Positions 1 through 52,659 of a stretch of DNA of 64,000 bases are shown piece by piece. The stretch spans positions 682,001-746,000 of the forward strand of contig JAHDVF020001600.1 in NCBI GenBank assembly GCA_022606425.2. Direction: 5' to 3'. Positions within the stretch are counted from its first letter, which is position 1. Every line of letters starts with the position of its first letter. The notes beneath the pieces were generated by a model. The model saw nothing but the letters and a program-made list of their open reading frames with translations. It was not told the origin of the DNA and did no database searches. This stretch comes from Lepidostoma basale (Eukaryota > Arthropoda > Insecta > Trichoptera > Lepidostomatidae). The translations under genes were made by a program, and so were the position numbers.

Positions 1-450
1 GCTACAGCCCCCTATCCAATTGCCGCTCCCATCCATCCATGTCCAGCAATCCTCTTCAGATCGTCGGTCCAGCGGGCAGGGAGACGTCCAACTCTACGGA
101 ATCCTGTACGCGGTCTCCACTCAAGAACCCGTCTCCCCCATCGGCCGTCGGTTCTCCGACAGACATGGCCAGCCCATCGCCACTTCAGCCCGCCCATCCT
201 CAGAGCCACCTCAGTCACCTTGGTTTGTTAACGAATGAATTCGTTTCTTAATCTTTTTCTGAAGGTTATTCCAAGCATGGCTCTTTCCATGGCGCGCTGG
301 GTGACCTTGAATCTGTAGACTAGACCTTTTGTCAGTGTCCACGTCTCGGCTCCGTACGTCATACCTTACATACCTTATACATACTAGACACCAGGACTTG
401 TAGTTTACTCTTGCCTGCATACAATAGACAGCTTACTGACACTCCGCTTA
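1..450 (-). mobile_element. RTE-like LINE fragments (reverse transcriptase C-terminal region)
   Basis: On the minus strand the translation carries the C-terminal signature of RTE-like endonuclease-reverse transcriptases: a 'KWRWAGHV' block, then 'RRVLEWRPRTG', then 'GRLPARWTDDLKR'. About 60 bases to the right, in another frame, is the preceding 'TLTKG...QRAMERAMLGI'-like part. Frames are broken, so this is a dead fragment cut by the window edge. Confidence 0.75.
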
Positions 451-572
451 TTTTAGCGCCTGCATCCAAACCTTTTAACTCTTTCAAAGATATCTACGAT
501 CTTAAACGATGGTATAGCCAAGGAATAGCTTAAGATTTGACTTATAATTACAGCGCATATATTTTTTTACAG

Positions 573-7150
<6,578 letters not shown>

Positions 7151-7665
7151 AAATACTTCCAATCATAATGAGTCTACTACTAATAATGACAAGTTTACTA
7201 CTTTTAATGTTAAGTTTATTATTAATAATAACGACTTTAATACTAATAACGATTTGTTTATCTACTACCTACTATCCATGATGAGTTTCCTACAAAATAT
7301 GATTACTTTACTTGTAATCATGATGAGTTTGCTACAAATAATAATGAGTTTATTACTTATAATGTCGAATTTACAAATAAAAATGATGAGTTTACTATCA
7401 ATAATGATGTGTTTACTTCTAATAACGATGAGTTTACTACTAATAATGATGAGTTTACTACCAATTCTGATGAGTTTAATACTAATAATAATGATTTAAC
7501 AAGTTATAATTATGAATGTGCTCCAACACTGATGAGTTTACTACAAATAATGATGAGTTTGCTACCAATAATGATAAGTTTGCTACCAATTTTGATGAGT
7601 TTACTACAAATAATGATGAGTTTACTACAAATAATGGTGAGTTTACTACCAATACTGATGAGATT
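7151..7665. repeat. Short tandem repeats just after the gene 1 stop codon
   Basis: Imperfect repeats of about 17-18 bp around 'aatgatgagtttactac', some 25 copies, begin almost at the stop codon and therefore fill the presumed 3' UTR. Open frames in this stretch are repeat artefacts. Confidence 0.85.
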
Positions 7666-8345
7666 TAATTTAATTGAATTTATTTATTTATAAAGATTAC
7701 AAATATTACAGATGCGTCCATGTCGTCTGCAACCTCAAAATTACATAATTAGACATACCTGCATATTTTTAAAACAACATTTAAAAAAATAACAAAACAC
7801 ATAAATACTATCACGGTACCCTGAGGCAATTCACACTATCACGAAATATGTTGACCTCCGAGGCGACTCGATTAAGCAATAAGATTGCCCTACCCGCAGG
7901 CATAACCATTGGCTTGGTTGGTTCTGCAGCGCGGCAAATAAAACAATCTGAGCTGTCTTTGTCGAAGGTAATTATCAGGGACAAATAGACCTACATCACT
8001 CAGGACATCCGAGTTTTGTATACAGTCGCCAATCAGCTGAAAGAAGTGAACTACCAAGTGAATATTCCTCCTCCTTCCCTCATTACATTCACTTTCAGAG
8101 TCCAGGTTTCGCAGCCATATAGTAGAACAGAGTTTCAAGTTAAGATTATCGTTGCAAATGAATGATCTCATTTTATTAAATGCATCTCGTGCAACTTCAA
8201 CTCTGCATTTTATTTCAATGTCCGGGTCAAGCGCTTTAGTGATAATGCTGCCAAGGTATTTAAATTGGTCGACCATTTCAACATTCGCACCATTCAGTTG
8301 CAGAGTGGATGTAGAATAATTAAGTCGCCTAAATGTCATCCATTT
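7665..8345 (-). mobile_element. Jockey-like LINE 3' end joined to a second LINE family (minus)
   Basis: About 7665-8075 encodes, on the minus strand, VVHFFQLIGDCIQNSDVLSDVGLFVPDNYLRQRQ, the C-terminal end of a jockey-like reverse transcriptase, with an A/T-rich tail at its left end. About 8080-8345 is another LINE (here family D): LQLNGANVEMVDQFKYLGSI...CRVEVARDAFNKM. The junction suggests insertion of the first into the second. Confidence 0.75.
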
Positions 8346-8459
8346 AGTCTTTTTAACGTCACAAACAGGTCATACGACCTAAACTAAGAGGAAGAAGAAG
8401 AAGAAGAAATACAATAAAACTTGTATAATAGACGTTTTCATTCGAATTAATCATTTAAA

Positions 8460-9545
8460 ACAGCTTCTTCTTAAAGTGCCGATCACTCTGGTAAACTCTT
8501 CCCTATCCTGCGCTGTCCGGAACAGCTCCTCCACAGTTCCGATTCCCGTCCATTCCCTCACATTGCTTAGCCAAGAGACCTGCCTTCTCCCTGCCCCCCT
8601 GTGGCCCTCTATTTTTCCCTTCAAAATTAGATGCAGCAAGCGATATTTTTCTCCTCGTATAACGTGACCCAGATATGAAATCTTATGGACTTTCTATTTA
8701 CTCCTGCACGATTCAGGACTTCTGTGTTCGTCACTCTGTCTGTCCATGGGATCCTCTGAACATTCTTCGGTGAAGCCACATTTCAAATGCCTCTAACCGG
8801 TTCATTGTATTTACTTTTAATGTCCATGTCTCACACCCATATAACAGAACAGACCACACATAACACCTTAACATCCTCTGGCTTAGTTTTAAGTTGACAT
8901 TGCCATTGCAAAAGACTGACTTCATTTTGTTAAATGCTGTTCTTGCTGCTTCAATCCGACATTTCAACAATACACCTGGGTCAAATCAAATCAGTTTATT
9001 TTAAAAGACATTACAATTTTTTTTTTATAGTTTAAGGCATCTATTGAGAACAGGTAAAACATAATAAATATATAATATCAGGAACGCATGAGAAATGGTT
9101 CGATATTAGGAATACAAGATACTCTCCAAAGTCAAGAGTATTTGCCTTCTGAACGTACTTTCACGAATACGAAAGACATCGATCTCCGAAGCGAGTTCAG
9201 CAGTTTGATTGCTCTCCCCACCGGCATCACCAAAGGCAGGTTGGTTCTGCATGCTGGGAGATTTTGTGCTGACGCTGTCGAAGATAACCATCCGGAACAT
9301 AAAGATGGATAGCCTCCAAGATGACGGAATTCTCAAAGAATCCCCTGATAAGTCTGAAGAAATGGGTAAGTGTGCACCCATACCTTCTTATCTGTAAACT
9401 ATTGGTCCCCAGTATGCCCAAGAGAAATGCAGTGGGATAAAGCCACGGATAGCTACCAATAGGGTCAAAGGGTGTAAGCATGCTGCCGAGGTATCTGAAT
9501 TTTTCCACCTTTTCAACATTGTAACTGTTCAGTTGCATCACCGAA
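8460..9545 (-). mobile_element. LINE family D, interrupted by a jockey-like LINE
   Basis: Family D runs 8460-8984 and resumes at 9462-9545 on the minus strand: KIEGHRGAGRRQVSWLSNVREW, then CETWTLKVNTMNRLEAFEMW, CRIEAARTAFNKMKS, and VEKVEKFRYLGSML. The uninterrupted version of the same sequence is at 40440-40770 and shows exactly where the insertion lies. Confidence 0.85.
8985..9461 (-). mobile_element. Jockey-like LINE 3' end nested in family D LINE
   Basis: The 3' tail is at the left ('tcaaatcaaatcagtttatt'), the 5'-truncated end at the right. It is bounded by a direct repeat 'gggtcaa' (8978-8984 and 9462-9468) that occurs only once in the uninterrupted copy near 40710, so it is a target-site duplication. 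The minus strand reads LTHFFRLIRGFFENSVILEAIHLYVPDGYLRQRQHK. Confidence 0.85.
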
Positions 9546-9549
9546 TCAA

Positions 9550-10220
9550 TAAAACAGCTTACTAAACATTATTCTTCAAGAAATAATAAATATCCGGAAT
9601 TAATTATCGATATAAAAGTTATTAAAACATTGTGCAGTAGTTACACTGCACCGTTGGGTGATTAAAATTGATAATAATCGATGCGTTTTACATAAAATTT
9701 CCATTTGTATGACTCATCCCTAGTAACCGGTCGATAAAACAGAATTCTGCTGCGTTTAGGTCGAGTACTATACGGCGTTATTGACGTACCGCGCAGGTTC
9801 TTGTCACAGTGAATTCTATATTTTGAATTATTCTTGTGTTAGCGTTCGTTTGTGTGTGAATGTAAGTTAATTATCGCAGATATGCGTTCTATTTTTGAAT
9901 ACGTGTTGTTTTAAGCCCGATTAATAATACAATGAGTATTTAAAAATAGAATCTTGCGTGAAATTGTGTCATTTTAAGTACGTGTATACAGAAAAGATAA
10001 ATTGAAAGTACCTACTGGTACTCTAAAGTGGGGTAGACATTGACAATCTTTTCGATCGGATAAACTACATGCTATGTTTCATTTGCATTCATACATCCCG
10101 TCATGCTAGTGCAACAATGTCACCGAATTAATAAATATTTAATTATTTAATTATTTATTATGAGTTGCAATGATTTTATCATCCATTCACATTAATAAAT
10201 TAATCCAATAATGTTTAATA
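9550..10220. other. Non-repetitive intergenic segment, possible upstream region of gene 2
   Basis: The least repeat-like stretch between the two ABCC genes. It includes 'cttgtcacagtgaattctat', resembling an insect initiator, and about 50 nt later 'gtgaatgtaagttaatt', which contains a strong splice donor (gtaagt at 9863). This could be an untranslated first exon of gene 2, whose coding exon 1 has a splice acceptor at 16501-16510. The assignment is inference from motifs only. Confidence 0.25.
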
Positions 10221-10224
10221 AGCT

Positions 10225-10840
10225 GTACAAGGTAATGATTTTTGAAAAGGAAGAAATCATGACAGTCTGCAACATTAGCGTGAATGGTGAAAATTTAAGC
10301 AAGTAGATGAATTCGTGTATTTAGGTAGTATGTTTACAAGAGATGGGCGAGTGGAGAGGGATATCGAAAGAAGGGTTGGGGCAGGCAACAAAGTGAATGG
10401 TGCACTTAAAGTTGTCATCGCTAACAAAAACCTATCCAAAACATCTAGAATGGCAGTGCACAATGGTATTCTTCTACCGACCCTTATGTATGGAAGCGAA
10501 GCATGGAAGTGGCAAAATAAGGCTGAAAGTATAATAAATGCAGTAGAAATGAGATCTCTTAGACGAATGTGTGAATACTCTGTGTATGATAGAGTGACGA
10601 ATGAAAATATAAGAAGTGAATGCGGTGCGAATGATGGTGTCATGAACAAAATAATGAAAGGATCATTAAGATGGTTTGGACATATGGAAAGAATGAATGA
10701 AGAAAGAATGGTAAAAAATTGTATGTTAATGATGTAAATGGAACCAGAAATAGAGGAAGACCGAGGAAAACGTGGCACGATCAAATAAATCAAATATTGA
10801 ATGTCGGCCATGTGAGGAGTTAGAGAAATCGACGCGCGTA
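10225..10840 (+). mobile_element. LINE family A, long 3' fragment
   Basis: The best-preserved plus copy: YLGSMFTRDGRVERDIERRVGAG..., MAVHNGILLPTLMYGSEAWKW, MRSLRRMCEYSVYDRVTNEN, GSLRWFGHMERMNEERMVK, then a frameshift before RGRPRKTWHDQINQILNVG. The copy stops near 10840 before the usual tail. Confidence 0.85.
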
Positions 10841-10989
10841 TTTTATATGTGGTCCAATGAATCTAATTTTAAAATTTGTTCTCTTTTTGAATTGATGTCA
10901 CAAGAATTCAAAAATAGAATCATATTTAATTGCGTTCTTTTTTATTGGTTCTAAAATGTATAATGTTCTAAAATTCGAATTATCTCATT

Positions 10990-11110
10990 GACTTGGACTT
11001 GGATCTTCTGGCTTACAGAGGCTCAGCTCTAATGGCTATTCCTCTTACGTCTGTAGGAAACATTGTTGGAATGCGATTTGGTGCTTTTACTGTGGAATTA
11101 AAGATTAATT
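10990..11110. mobile_element. Fragment of the hAT-like MITE family
   Basis: 'cttctggcttacagaggctc' and 'ggctattcctcttacgtctg' match the interior of the hAT-like MITE at 50203-50440. The ends are missing here. Confidence 0.6.
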
Positions 11111-12000
11111 TATTTTCCTTTTTAACCCTTAACGTACCGTGTTCAAAACAAAACGCTCGCTCCCATGTGATCAATTCAGTTTGCCGCTAACTTTATCTAT
11201 AAATATCAAGCATATGACTCGTTATTAGGAATAGATCGATATCTATAACATACATGGATTATTTGAAAAACATATCATTATTATTTTTTTTCTGGAACCA
11301 TGCGATTTCTGATATAGAATGCAACACAGCATATGAGCAACTGACACCAAGTATGAACTTGTCTCGCCCCGCCGCGCCGTGGCGCTATAATTTTACGTAT
11401 GATAAAGGCACCTAGGCAAAATGTATAGTACGTTCAAGACAACGAGTACGTATTAATATTTGTCCCTTTTGGTAAAGTGTTAATATTTTCACAGTTCTGA
11501 TATTATTAAGTTGCGTGCTGCGTTTCCGCCCACAGTCGGTATTATTACGTTCCTATGAGAAAAGGCCAAACATATAATTTATAATACGTTCAAAACAGCG
11601 AGTAAGTATTTGTCACTTTTGATAAAGTTGTAAATTTTAGCAAAACAAATTCTACCTTAACACGAATGAAGGTGAGGGCAGTCTTAAAATTTTTTTTTTT
11701 TGGGATGAAGGAAGTAATTTTTTGCTTTTTTTTTATAAGAAATATTGAGAACACTTCAATGGAAGATTACAATTTTTTTTTATAATGTTAGGGTCCATAG
11801 GTTTTAAGAAAATCAACTTTAAATTGGCAGTGGAAACTCAATTGACCACATGGCAACGCGACGGTTAATAATGTTCCAGAGGTGACCTCCATTTTAAGGT
11901 GTGAATACAACTTGTAACAAGTTATAACAGTTATATTTGCACCTTAGATTGAGTTCTCCTCCGGTTGTGACTTCACAACCGGTTGTTTGCTTATAAAAGT
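11110..12000. other. Intergenic stretch without a recognised gene
   Basis: AT-rich sequence with two poly-T runs near 11690-11780 and a weak internal repeat ('acgttcaa(g/a)acaacgagta' near 11430 and 11590). No exon, tRNA or transposon ORF is supported. Confidence 0.5.
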
Positions 12001-12009
12001 ATTTAATAA

Positions 12010-12625
12010 ATAATATTGTTATAAAATCTTCTCTTCTCTTCTTCTTTTACTTTTTCTTCTTATTTTTCATCGTCTTCGTTTTCTTCATCTTTATATTTTG
12101 TTTCTTCTTCTTCTTTTTCATCTTCTTTTTCTCGTGCTTCTATATCTTCTTCTTCTTCGTCACCATCATTCTTCTCCTTCTTCCTTATCTTCTTCTTCTT
12201 CATTTTCTTCTTTATCGTTCTTCAACTTCCTCTTCTTTTTTCCCTTTTTCTTTATCATCTAATTCTCCGTCTTCCGTATATTCTTATTCTTTTTCTTCCC
12301 CTTCCTTTTATTCTTTATCATCTTCTTCTCCTTCTTCTTTATCTTCTTCTTGTTCTTTCCCTTCTTCTTCTTCTCCTTTTCCCTATCTTCTTCTTCTTAT
12401 TTAATTCCCTTCCTCTTCTTCTTCATCTTCTTTTCCATTATCGTCTTCACCATCTTCTTCATCTTCTTCTTTTTCTTCCCTTATCTTCTTCATTTCTTCT
12501 TTATCTTTCTTTATCTTCCTCTCTTCTTCTTCTCCTTTTTTATCTTCTTCTTTTTTTCTCTTCTTCTTCTTCTTTATCTTCCCTTTCCTCTTTTTCTCCA
12601 TTTTCTTCTTCTCCATTTTCTACTG
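12010..12625. repeat. 600-bp pyrimidine tract, (TTC)n-like
   Basis: The plus strand is almost pure C/T with TTC/TTCTTT units for about 600 nt. Such homopurine-homopyrimidine mirror sequence can adopt triplex (H-DNA) structure. The open frames across it are low-complexity artefacts. Confidence 0.95.
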
Positions 12626-13260
12626 GCCGTAGGCCGCTAGAACCTGTTTGTGCAGAGTTTACCGCCACTTGGGATGTGGATTCTCAGCTGACTTTCCATC
12701 TTTTAGGGGGTCTTCCAAGAATCCTTCTTCCCTCTGGTTTACCATGTTAGGTAATGTCTGGTAGTCTTGAAGCGTCCATTATTTCCACAATTTCTCTCCA
12801 ATACCTTATTCTTTGTCTACCCCATCTACAGCACCGTAACGCGTGAACTATTTAATAAGGTATACGAACTTTTTAACAGTATTTTACATAGCCACAACCC
12901 TGTGTCTGTATTGATATCAAGCGGTTTATTATATTATATATAGAATATTTTTAACACGGCTACTTCTGATAAGGAGAATAAATGTCCATAAGATAGTGCA
13001 ACACATTATAATAACTATGTCTATCAATGCGTTACTAACCAAACATGTTACATTGTAAATCAAACCCTTTCGGTTCCCTTTACCTTTAAACGCCCGTGCG
13101 CCGCGTGCAATAAAGGAAGCCCACTGCCCATGCAAATATTCGCGCGATGAAAATAATTATATCTCTAAAATTAGTCATCCTATTTAAGTGAAATAAAAAG
13201 CATTATCAAAATAAAATATTGTTTACAACTTACAAAAGCTTTATTTGTAATTTTTCACAT
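12626..13260. other. Intergenic segment with an unassigned repeat fragment
   Basis: About 12630-12850 looks like a decayed repeat ('gggggtcttccaagaatcct', 'taccccatctacagcaccgt'); the remainder is AT-rich with no supported gene. Confidence 0.4.
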
Positions 13261-13261
13261 T

Positions 13262-13952
13262 TTATAACTAACTAACCATCACGCCGTCTCCCCGAAGGGG
13301 TAGGCAGAAAGAATGGACTGCCACACTTTTCTTTCCTGACATATTTCTCTCGCTTCCTCAACATTCATACATCGTGTCATGCACGCGCGTCGATTTCTCT
13401 GACTCCTCATATGGCCGACATTCAATATTTGATTTATTTGATCGTGCCATGTTTTCCTCGGTCTTCCTCTATTTCTGGTTCCATTTAAATCATTAACATA
13501 TAATTTTTTACCATTCTTTCTTCATTCATTCATTCCATATGTCCAAACCATCTTAATGATCCTTTCATTATTTTGTTCATGACACCATCATTCGCACCGC
13601 ATTCACTTCTTATATTTTCATTCGACACTCTATCATACACAGATTAGCGTGAATGGTGAGAATTTGGAGCAAGTAGTTGAGTTCGTGTATTTAGGTAGTA
13701 TGTTTACAAGAGATGGGCGAGTGGAGAGGGATATTGAAAGAAGGGTTGGGGCAGGCAACAATGTGAATGGTGCACTTAATGTTGTCATCGCAAACAATAA
13801 CCTATCCAAAAAAGCTAGAATGGCAGTGCACAATGGTGTTCTTCTACCGACCCTTTATGTATGGAAGCGAAGCATGAAACTGGCAAAAGAAGGATGAAAG
13901 TAGAATAAATGCAGTAGAAATGAGATCTCTTAGACGAATGTGTGGATACTCT
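13262..13952 (-). mobile_element. LINE family A insertion with an internal 5' inversion (twin-priming structure)
   Basis: 13262-13642 is the 3' part of the LINE in minus orientation, with the (CTAA)n tail at 13265 and the break inside 'ctgtgtatgatagag'. 13643-13952 is the adjoining 5' part in plus orientation, ending 'tgtggatactct'. In intact copies these ends are contiguous ('gatactctgtgtatg'), sharing 2 nt at the junction. This is the geometry expected from twin priming during target-primed reverse transcription. Confidence 0.8.
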
Positions 13953-13959
13953 AGTGGAC

Positions 13960-14650
13960 CTATTTTAGGCAGCGATGTTGATTGTGTTTTATTAGGCGGA
14001 CCATAATAAAACAACGCATATCCCAAGAGTCGACCTTGTAATGCAGGTATAAACACTTATATTACGCATTATGACAAAAAATATTTATCGGAACCGAAAA
14101 TAAAATTATGAGAGTTGTAGACCTATGTGGTCTGTTTTTCAGAGTGTTGCTCCTCCTGTGAGGTAGACTATGGCGTGGAAGCAAGGGCAGACACAGTAAG
14201 GACCAAACAAGCTTTGATGACAATATTTTTTGTGAATGTATACGAGTACTTATACTTGTATACGAATACTGGATTGTAATCATATCTGGTCAAATTTTTT
14301 GGCATATAGATAGGAGTGACATCTCCAGGCGGCTTCTAACAATGCGCTAATGGCGATAACCTTCACATTGTGTTAATAAAGATGTTCTGCTAAATGCTAA
14401 AAATTAATCTCCATAGATGGCATGTGGATTATATAGAGTAATCTTAAAAAGATTAACATATGTAATCAAAATCTTCATAGATGGCACATTGAAACTGACA
14501 TGTGAAACCTGGCATAGATTTGTAACATATATACAACTTCCAAAAATTCTCATACATGGTCATAAAAAGAAAATGTGGAATGGGGAATGTTGTAATTACA
14601 TAAAGCGTGCGCTTATCCCAACCAATGACAGGTCATAAGTCCTGTAAACA
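13960..14650. repeat. Mixed dispersed-repeat segment
   Basis: Contains a short piece at about 14115-14165 whose inverse recurs at about 14975-15025 ('acctcacaggaggagcaaca'), fragments of the foldback family ('gccataaccttcacattgtg', 'ttcatagatggcacattgaa') and, at 14560-14715, an inverted arm of that family ending in 'cgtctctattgagatacaat'. No gene supported. Confidence 0.55.
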
Positions 14651-14719
14651 CCTTGATCAACCATATTCGGTTTCCAATTTGCACCTTCGTCTCTATTGAG
14701 ATACAATTAAATAATGAAG

Positions 14720-15030
14720 CTTTGATGACTTCCGAGACGAAGACACTGAGGACGATAGCAGGCAAGACGCTGAGAGATCGCGTGAGGAACACCAGAATAA
14801 GAGAGATATGTGAGGTTGAGGATATTATAAGATGGAGCAGACAACGAAAAAGGGACTAGTACGGTTATGTTTAAATAATGGACACCACCAGACTCCCCTA
14901 TATTGCATTGCATAATCAGCCTCATGGGACTCGTCCTCGTGGAAGACCTCCTAAAAGATGGAAGGACAGCTGGGAGTCTACCTCACAGGAGGAGCAACAC
15001 TCTGGATAATAGACCACATAGGTCTACAAT
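14720..15030 (+). mobile_element. RTE-like LINE fragments
   Basis: The plus strand reads MTSETKTLRTIAGKTLRDRVRNTRIREICEVEDI, then after frame breaks RGRPPKRW...SWESTSQEEQHSG, which is the C-terminal region of an RTE-type reverse transcriptase. Heavily decayed. Confidence 0.65.
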
Positions 15031-15344
15031 AAGGAAGAATAATAAGTATTCATATAAAAATTGTTGTTTATCTTTATTAATATATTTTATTAAAATCTCA
15101 TCTGTACCCATTTCTAGACAGTGATACAGTATTCATGATTATAGTGTTTATTCATTAACCTCAATAGATAAGAGCTTTATTTATATATATAGAGTGCGTA
15201 TGATTTAATAATGGTATAACTTATAGTTTTAAATTAAGATAAATAAATCAAAAGTGCTGTAAGGCTTCCCTTGTCGGTGCTGTATAGTCGGTACATTGAT
15301 TCTAAAAACTGTAATATTTTTATAATTATTTGGGGATGTGGTGA

Positions 15345-16375
15345 GAGTTAAAAACAGTGGAGATTTCGACGAGCAGTAACGAAACAGTGACAGAATTTGG
15401 TGTGCCACAAGGATCCATCCTGGGACCACTACTATACATACTTTACATTAATGACATAACAAGAAATAACATTACAGGGAATATAATTATGTATGCAGAC
15501 GACCTTGCTATATTCTACAAAAACGACAACGACAATGAGACCTGTAAACAAATTAACATAGACATAGAGACACTAACCAACTGGACAAGCAACAACTACC
15601 AGACCTTAAATGTAAAAATGTGTAACATTATACACTTTGAAACTAGCAAGAAAAACCATAACATGTGCATAAAAATAAAAAAATGACGCAATAACCGAAC
15701 TCGACAATGTTATGTACCTAGAACTAACAATGGACAGACAACTAAAATGGACAAAACACATAGACAACCTAACAGACAAGTTAGCATCGCTATACCCCCT
15801 CTTCTACAAAATACAGAATAACATACCAAGAAGGGAAAAGGTTATGATGTACGAAGCGTATGTTAAAAGCCGACTGGCATATATGATTCCCTTCTGGGGG
15901 ACAGGAAACCAAAAAGACATCTCCAGACTCCAAAGACAACAAAATAAAATAATAAAATTAGCATATAATATTGACAACCTTACCCCAACCATACAAGTTT
16001 ACAGACAAACAAAACAAATGGACATATCAGACCTGCCAAAATATGAGACCTTAAAAATTGTACACAGAGTGACCATGGAAAAGACAACAGACAGCACCTA
16101 CAAATTAACTAAAAATTCAGACATACACAGACACTGGACCAGGAATTGTGACAGATATCACTTACCGATTGCACGAACTAAGACAGGACAATCAAGGATA
16201 TTGAACAATGGACTGAAACTTCACAATGAACTACCAAAAGACACAAGGAATCTCCCTACAACTCAATATAAAAAAATATCTGAAACAATACATAATTAAT
16301 AGCAAGATCTAAAAATGTAACCATATAACCCAATTGGATTTAAAAATAAATTTAATAAAAAAATAAAATACAAAT
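15345..16375 (+). mobile_element. Jockey/CR1-type LINE, 5'-truncated, with reverse transcriptase core
   Basis: 15357-15686 contains RT motifs TEFGVPQGSILGPLLYILYIND and the catalytic MYADDLAIF. After a frameshift, 15712-16299 continues with LELTMDRQLKWTKHIDNL and the C-terminal ELPKDTRNLPTTQYKK. An A-rich end with 'aaataaaatacaaataaatt' lies near 16340-16375. Only the RT palm-to-C-terminus is present; the endonuclease domain is missing. It sits just upstream of gene 2 exon 1. Confidence 0.85.
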
Positions 16376-16510
16376 AAATTCTTTCTGGACTCTTAAGCCA
16401 GTGAAGTTCTTTGAGATGTTGTGTTATATGGGACTTTTTTGGAATGCCTTTAATGAGTCTTATGTTATTGTACAAGATAGAAATATTCAAATATGCTTTA
16501 TTTCTTACAG

Positions 16511-16549
16511 CGTTCGCGTATGACGCTTCATCAGAGATGAAAATAGAGG
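16511..16549 (+). promoter_or_regulatory. 5' UTR part of gene 2 exon with short upstream ORFs
   Basis: The acceptor 'tttatttcttacag' ends at 16510, so the start codon lies in a spliced exon and gene 2 must have at least one untranslated exon further upstream. An in-frame TAG at 16544 fixes the start at 16550. Two short out-of-frame ATGs (near 16520 and 16538) precede it and could reduce translation. Confidence 0.5.
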
Positions 16550-51275
<34,726 letters not shown>

Positions 51276-51384
51276 TACAAATTATCAAGAAATTAAGACT
51301 AATAACAGTTATATTCCAAAACTACACGTGTTTTCTTTTATTTCTTCTACTTAAAAAAATATATAGACAGGGGGTAAAATAGGG

Positions 51385-52310
51385 GTTGTTAATTCTGTAT
51401 ATGAACAAGTGTATGAAAGGGTTGGATGCAGGTGCAAAAATGAATGGTCCGTCAATAAGCTGTTCGTTGTATGCGGACGACGCTGTGCTACTTGCAGACA
51501 ACGAACATGAACTACAAGCCCTGTTGTCTAGTATGTATGAGGTATGCAAGCGATACGATTTGATGATGAATATGAATAAGTCCAAGGTAATGATTTTCGA
51601 AAAAGAAGGAAACATGACAGTCTACAACATTAGTGTGAATGGTGAAAATCTGGAACAAGTGGATAAATTTGTTAATTTAGGAAGTATGTTTATAAAGGAT
51701 GGGATAGTGGAGAAGGATATTGAAAGAAGGGTTGGGGCAGGCGACAGAGTAAATGGTGCATTTAATGTTGTCATCGCAAACAAAATGGCAGTGGAAATGG
51801 TGTTCTTGTGCCGACCCTTATGTATAAAAGCGAAGCATGGAACTGGCAAAAGGATGAGAGTAGAATAAATGCAGTAGAAATGAGATCTCTTAGACAAATG
51901 TGAGGATAATCTGTGTATGATAGAGTGTCGAATTAAAATATAAGAAGTGAATGCGGTGCGAATGATGGTATTATGAAGAAAATAATGAAAGGATCATTAA
52001 GATGGTTTGGACACATGGAAAGAATGAATGAAGAAAGAATGGTAAAAAAAGAATGTGTTAAAGATGTAAATGGAATTAGAAATAGAATCGGAAGACCGAG
52101 GTAAACATAGCACGATCAAATTAATCAAATATTGAATGTCGGCCACGTGAGGAGTCAGAGAAATCGAAGCGCGTGGTACATGACACGATGTATGAATGTT
52201 GAGGAAGCGAGAGAAATATTTCAGGAAAGAAAAGTTTGGGAGTCCATTATTTCTGCCTACCACTTCGAAGAGACGGCATGATGGTTAGTAAGTTAGTTAG
52301 TTTATATAAA
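51385..52310 (+). mobile_element. LINE family A, longest copy with reverse transcriptase active-site region
   Basis: A 160-codon frame: SISCSLYADDAVLLADNEHEL (catalytic YADD), MYEVCKRYDLMMNMNKSKVMI, ISVNGENLEQVDKFVNLGSMF, RRVGAGDRVNGAFNVV. After frameshifts come GSLRWFGHMERMNEER and RPR, then a complete tail with TTAG units. It starts about 110 nt after the gene 2 stop codon. Confidence 0.88.
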
Positions 52311-52383
52311 TATGGAAAGCAACTGAAAACTACAACATTAAAAACAACGAATCCTTTATATTTTAACATTGTATAGTATCATT

Positions 52384-52630
52384 TGACGATTTTTGTGGCT
52401 GGGTGGTAAATGCTTTGACTGCCACACCGAAGGTCCCGGGATCATTCCCAGCGATGGCAGTGTGATTGTCACACTGTTTTTGGTCTAGTGTAGAATTCAC
52501 GTGACAATAAAATGGCGATAGACCAGCTACCTATCACATGTCACGAGAATCAATATGATAGCTATACCCTTTAGGATTTGGCTCATGCTATAATGATGTA
52601 AAGAGCGATTCAATAAAATAATAATAATAC
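52384..52630 (+). mobile_element. tRNA-derived SINE
   Basis: Box A is degenerate (TGGCTGGGTGGT) and box B reads 'gggatcattcc'; body and (AAT)n tail as at 35197. It lies in the segmental duplication with 60894-61112. Confidence 0.85.
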
Positions 52631-52659
52631 TCACACAATAATTAAAATAAACAAACAAA

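Noticed and set aside
10275..10811. 178-codon minus frame
   Set aside because: Shadow of the family A LINE ORF on the plus strand, which carries the recognisable reverse-transcriptase C-terminal motifs.
12350..12640. Long Phe/Ser-rich and Glu/Lys-rich frames on the two strands
   Set aside because: Products of the pyrimidine tract, not coding.
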